From NCBI RefSeq assembly GCF_015475875.1, contig NZ_JADKYM010000001.1:62001-126000 (forward strand): a stretch of 64,000 bases of DNA, read 5' to 3'. The notes beneath the pieces are model-generated. The model had not been told where the DNA came from and searched no databases. It saw only the letters and a list, made by a program, of their open reading frames with translations. Positions 61,018-64,000 of this stretch are shown one piece after another; the stretch's first letter is position 1, and every line of letters starts with the position of its first letter. Origin of the DNA: Sphingopyxis solisilvae (GTDB lineage Bacteria; Pseudomonadota; Alphaproteobacteria; Sphingomonadales; Sphingomonadaceae). Made by a program: the position numbers and the translations under genes.

Positions 61018-61326
61018 ATGACTGACATCAAACTCCCCGAACATTGTGAAACAATGATCGACGTGCGCGCCGGGGTCGACCACATCGACCGCGAACTTGT
61101 CGCACTGCTGGTGCGGCGATTTGCCTATATGGATGCCGCAGCGCGGATCAAAACCGACAAGGGCGCGGTGCGCAACGAGGCGCGCAAGGCGCAGGTGCTG
61201 GACAATGTTGCGCGCGAAGCCGAACTGGCAGGGCTACCGCCCGAGCGGGTAAAGGCAATATGGGATGAGCTGGTTGAGCAGTCGATCGCCTATGAAGGGG
61301 CGGCCTGGACGCGCATTCGCGCATAG
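61018..61326 (+). CDS. Chorismate mutase, AroQ type
   Basis: 102 residues from the ATG at 61018. The helical AroQ pattern is clear: VRAGVDHIDRELVALLVRRF, DAAARIKTDKGAVRNEARK and LAGLPPERVKAIWDELVEQS. The Arg, Lys and Glu that hold the transition state are in place. It converts chorismate to prephenate. It is divergent from rpsD. Confidence 0.92.
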   Translation: MTDIKLPEHCETMIDVRAGVDHIDRELVALLVRRFAYMDAAARIKTDKGAVRNEARKAQVLDNVAREAELAGLPPERVKAIWDELVEQSIAYEGAAWTRIRA

Positions 61327-61380
61327 CGCAAGGCCGGTTTGGCACCGCCTCCGCAGCCTTGGCTGCAACGGCGAGTCCGT

Positions 61381-61608
61381 TTACTTGGCGCCCTTCAGCT
61401 GTTGGCTGGTGGTATCGGCCTGACGGTCCCAGCTTTCCTGGGTGCGGCATTCCCGTTCGGGAAGACGGCTGCCTGTGTCGGCGATCCGGCGGCAGATCAG
61501 CTTGGGTTTGGTCTTTTCGGGCTTGGCAGCGGTCTCGGTAGTCGGCTGCGTAACGGGGGCTTCGGTCGTCGCTGCGGAAAGGGCCAGCGACATCATCAAG
61601 GTAAGCAT
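61381..61608 (-). CDS. Small secreted protein of unknown function
   Basis: 75 residues: a signal peptide (MLTLMMSLALSAATTEAPV), a Thr/Pro/Lys linker and KLICRRIADTGSRLPERECR, with two cysteines, followed by TQESWDRQADTTSQQ. This RRI...GSRLP..EC..xxW pattern is often seen in short sphingomonad proteins, but its function is unknown. Confidence 0.75.
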   Translation of the reverse strand: MLTLMMSLALSAATTEAPVTQPTTETAAKPEKTKPKLICRRIADTGSRLPERECRTQESWDRQADTTSQQLKGAK

Positions 61609-61641
61609 GGACGATCGAACTCCAGGGAGGGGAAGCGCCTG

Positions 61642-62370
61642 TTATCGCGTCCGCGGCTTTCTGCCAAGAGCGGTGATGATCCCACGCATCATTCTGATAT
61701 CATTATGCGACCAGCCGGTTTTGGTGAGCGTTGTGCGCAGCGTTCGGAGCGTCATCGTCCGGCGATCGGGTGGGAAGAAATAGCCGTTCGCATCAAGATC
61801 GCGGACGAGATGGTCGATCAGTCCTTCAAGCTCGCCATGCGGCGCGGGCGGATCGAGCGGCACCTCTGGCGGCTGCGCCAGCGCCCGGCCTTTTGACCAT
61901 TCATAGGCGAGCAGAATCACCGCTTGCGCCAGGTTGAGCGATCCGAAATCGGGATTGATCGGAACGGTAACGATATTGTGCGCGAGCGCGACATCGTCGG
62001 TTTCCAGCCCTGAACGCTCGGCGCCGAAAATATAGGCCGAACGCGTATCACTGGCATGGACCTCCCGCGCAGCGGCCTCGGGGGTCAGCACGGGTTTGGT
62101 GACTCCGCGCTTGCGTACCGTCGTAGCATAAATGGTGGTGCAGTCCGCCACCGCATCGGCCAGCGTGTCAAAGACCGTCGCGTTCGCAAGCACGATGTCG
62201 GCGCCTGCGGCAGCAGGCCCGGCGTCCGGGTTGGGCCAACCGTCACGTGGCGCTACCAGGCGCAGGTCGGTCAGCGCAAAGTTCAGCATCGCCCGCGCCG
62301 CCTTGCCGATATTTTCGCCAAGCTGCGGACGGACGAGCACAATGACCGGAGGCGGGGCGGCCGCGCTCAT
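61642..62370 (-). CDS. TrmH/TrmJ family RNA methyltransferase
   Basis: 242 residues. [20 protein letters not shown] is the SPOUT N-terminal motif, [20 protein letters not shown] and [20 protein letters not shown] are motifs two and three that form the SAM-binding knot. This is the TrmJ-type arrangement, which 2'-O-methylates tRNA position 32. Its start overlaps the nrdR stop by 4 bases. Confidence 0.92.
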   Translation of the reverse strand: MSAAAPPPVIVLVRPQLGENIGKAARAMLNFALTDLRLVAPRDGWPNPDAGPAAAGADIVLANATVFDTLADAVADCTTIYATTVRKRGVTKPVLTPEAAAREVHASDTRSAYIFGAERSGLETDDVALAHNIVTVPINPDFGSLNLAQAVILLAYEWSKGRALAQPPEVPLDPPAPHGELEGLIDHLVRDLDANGYFFPPDRRTMTLRTLRTTLTKTGWSHNDIRMMRGIITALGRKPRTR

Positions 62371-62834
62371 TTTGCGGGCCGCGCTGCCTCGGTGATTGTC
62401 GAGGCGAACTCCTCGAAATCCTTGGCTTCGGTGAAGTCACGATAGACACTGGCGAAGCGGATATAGGCGACATTGTCGAAGCCCTTGAGTGCTTCCATCA
62501 CCATCGCGCCGATCTGCTGCGCCTGGACTTCGTTATCGCCGGAGGTTTCGAGTTGACGCTGGATGCCCGACACCAGCCGCTCGATCCGCGCGCCGTCGAT
62601 CGGTCGCTTGCGGCATGCGATCTGAACGCTGCGCATCAATTTTTCACGATCGAACGGCTCGCGGCCACCGCCGGCTTTCAAAACCGCGACTTCGCGCAAC
62701 TGGATCCGTTCAAAGGTTGTGAAGCGCGCGCCGCAATCCTCGCACTGACGCCGGCGGCGGATCGCGGCGCCGTCCTCGGTCGGACGGCTGTCCTTCACCT
62801 GGCTGTCTTCATGTCCGCAATAGGGGCAACGCAT
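62367..62834 (-). CDS. nrdR: Transcriptional repressor NrdR
   Basis: 155 residues. Four Cys in [20 protein letters not shown] and [20 protein letters not shown] (Cys3, 6, 31, 34) form the zinc ribbon, and [20 protein letters not shown] begins the ATP cone. It represses ribonucleotide reductase genes in response to dATP/ATP. It lies between glyA and a TrmJ gene, the standard alphaproteobacterial place near glyA. Confidence 0.95.
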   Translation of the reverse strand: MRCPYCGHEDSQVKDSRPTEDGAAIRRRRQCEDCGARFTTFERIQLREVAVLKAGGGREPFDREKLMRSVQIACRKRPIDGARIERLVSGIQRQLETSGDNEVQAQQIGAMVMEALKGFDNVAYIRFASVYRDFTEAKDFEEFASTITEAARPAK

Positions 62835-62837
62835 CGG

Positions 62838-63056
62838 TCAGCGTTTCACCCGTGTGTAGAGCGCGATAGCGGCGCCAGCGAGCAGCCCGACGGGCCAGCT
62901 GATCACGGGCAGCACCGCCCCGGCAACCGCGCCGATGGCCCCGCCGGTCAGCACGGTGGGTGTCGAGGGATGCTTCATCCCCTCCTTACCCATCGCTTTG
63001 ACCTCTTCGATCGTCAGTTCGACGAGCGTCGGCTCCTCGGGACTTTGCCGTGCCAT
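62838..63056 (-). CDS. Small membrane protein of unknown function
   Basis: 72 residues from the ATG at 63056, 4 bases after the glyA stop. TLVELTIEEVKAMGKEGMKH is an acidic helix, then TVLTGGAIGAVAGAVLPVIS and WPVGLLAGAAIALYTRVKR give two hydrophobic segments. I do not recognise a family. It is probably cotranscribed with glyA and nrdR. Confidence 0.72.
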   Translation of the reverse strand: MARQSPEEPTLVELTIEEVKAMGKEGMKHPSTPTVLTGGAIGAVAGAVLPVISWPVGLLAGAAIALYTRVKR

Positions 63057-63060
63057 GATC

Positions 63061-64000
63061 TCAACCCTGATAGATTGGGAAGCGCTCGCACAGCGCGCGG
63101 ACGCGTTTGCGCACGTCAGCCTCGACATCGGCGTCACCATGCTCGCCCTTGTCGCGGAGTGCCTCAAGCACGTCGGCAACCATATCGCCGATTTCCTCGA
63201 ACTCGGTGATGCCGAAACCGCGCGTGGTTCCTGCGGGCGAGCCGACGCGGATGCCGCTGGTCTTGACCGGCGGCAGCGGATCGAAGGGGATGCCGTTTTT
63301 GTTGCAGGTGATCGCCGAGCGCTCGAGCGCCTCGTCGGCATCGCGGCCGGTGACGCCGAGCGGGCGCAGGTCGATGAGGGCAAGGTGCGTATCGGTGCCG
63401 CCCGCGACGACGTCGGCACCGCGCGCTTTCAGCCGACCGGCCAGAGCCTGCGCGTTGGCGACAGTCGCTTTCGCATAGTCCTTGAAATCCGGGCGCAGCG
63501 CTTCGCCAAAGGCGACGGCTTTGGCGGCGATGACATGCATCAGCGGGCCGCCCTGTAGCCCCGGGAAGACCGCCGAGTTGATCCGCTTGGCGATCGCTTC
63601 GTCATTGGTCAGGATCATGCCGCCGCGCGGGCCGCGCAGCGTCTTGTGCGTCGTCGTGGTGACGACATGCGCGTGCGGGAGCGGCGAAGGGTGGACACCC
63701 CCGGCGACCAGCCCGGCGAAGTGCGCCATGTCGACCATCAGCAGCGCGCCGACATCATCGGCAATCGCCCGGAATCGCGCAAAGTCGAGTGTGCGCGGAT
63801 AGGCCGAACCGCCCGCGATGATCAGGGCAGGGCGATGCTCCTTGGCCAGCGCCTCGACCTGGTCGAAATCGACGAGATGATCGTCAGCGCGCACGCCATA
63901 TTGCACCGCGTTGAACCATTTGCCCGACATGGCGGGCGGGGCGCCGTGGGTCAGGTGGCCACCGGCGTCGAGGCTCATGCCCAGGATCGTCGCGCCGGGT
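63061..64000 (-). CDS. glyA: Serine hydroxymethyltransferase, 5' end cut by window edge
   Basis: The C-terminal 312 residues or so are present. [19 protein letters not shown] is read at the right edge. [40 protein letters not shown] (with the PLP Lys) and [20 protein letters not shown] are standard. It interconverts serine and glycine with tetrahydrofolate. Its stop is followed by the small membrane protein and then nrdR. Confidence 0.96.
   Translation of the reverse strand, partial: PGATILGMSLDAGGHLTHGAPPAMSGKWFNAVQYGVRADDHLVDFDQVEALAKEHRPALIIAGGSAYPRTLDFARFRAIADDVGALLMVDMAHFAGLVAGGVHPSPLPHAHVVTTTTHKTLRGPRGGMILTNDEAIAKRINSAVFPGLQGGPLMHVIAAKAVAFGEALRPDFKDYAKATVANAQALAGRLKARGADVVAGGTDTHLALIDLRPLGVTGRDADEALERSAITCNKNGIPFDPLPPVKTSGIRVGSPAGTTRGFGITEFEEIGDMVADVLEALRDKGEHGDADVEADVRKRVRALCERFPIYQG

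Overview
The window looks like chromosomal DNA of a GC-rich alphaproteobacterium of the order Sphingomonadales, most like Sphingopyxis or a close relative. The reasons are the large TonB-dependent receptor, the aroA-cmk-rpsA-ihfB order, a TIGR02300 (FYDLN acid) protein, UPF0262 next to dnaB, a cobA-DUF2849-cysI-DUF934-cysH sulfur cluster, and many REP-type palindromes of the form GTCATTGCGAGCGAAGCG. The genus is inferred from gene content and was not tested by a search. I see no prophage, integrase, transposase, rRNA or CRISPR array. Four tRNA genes are present.

Layout. 1-7.6 kb: a pectin/uronate block with two PL1-type pectate lyases (one cut by the window edge), a large TonB receptor, an FAH-type hydratase, an ExuT-like MFS transporter, and a frameshifted, truncated uronate isomerase remnant. 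A shared TGACACCGGT motif lies at the promoters. 7.7-12.7 kb: a DUF4112 protein, an orphan family 5 solute-binding lipoprotein, a GNAT-type acyltransferase behind a 40-residue overlapping ORF, tRNA-Leu, and an ABC exporter pair. 12.8-17.8 kb (minus): aroA, a small secreted protein, cmk, rpsA, ihfB. 17.9-26.8 kb: a zinc-ribbon acidic protein, tRNA-Ala, a lipoprotein, an Rrf2 regulator, two secreted proteins (one ClpP-like), an HD-domain protein, an enoyl-CoA hydratase, prfC, dinB, tRNA-Gly. 27-37.3 kb: a PhyH-type dioxygenase, an FKBP isomerase, an EF-hand protein with a two-component system, a thioesterase/reductase pair, DoxX, dcd, cdd, a divergent GH25 protein and UPF0262. 37.4-43 kb: dnaB and the assimilatory sulfate reduction operon. 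43-55 kb: astD, an alpha/beta hydrolase with a glycosyltransferase, a nitronate monooxygenase-like enzyme, a GIY-YIG gene inside a REP palindrome, a hydroxyacid dehydrogenase, SH3 and RcnB-like secreted proteins, a thiolase, an aldehyde dehydrogenase, and an AI-2E family protein. 55-64 kb: tRNA-Leu, a tandem PilZ protein, the agmatine-to-putrescine pair aguA/aguB, an M28 peptidase, rpsD, chorismate mutase, a TrmJ-like methylase, nrdR, and the start of the glyA region.

How the genes work together. The first block appears to cut pectin outside the cytoplasm, take up oligomers through TonB, and import uronates; the broken uxaC suggests this pathway is incomplete here or finished elsewhere. The sulfur block makes siroheme precursor (cobA) and reduces sulfate (cysH, cysI). 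Two perfect TTTACGT-N2-ACGTAAA palindromes sit before an enoyl-CoA hydratase and a reductase/thioesterase pair, suggesting one acyl-CoA regulon.

The most unusual items are the GIY-YIG gene that exactly fills the space between two REP arms, the shared operators, a 157-bp MITE-like element with perfect 25-bp ends, and the uxaC remnant.
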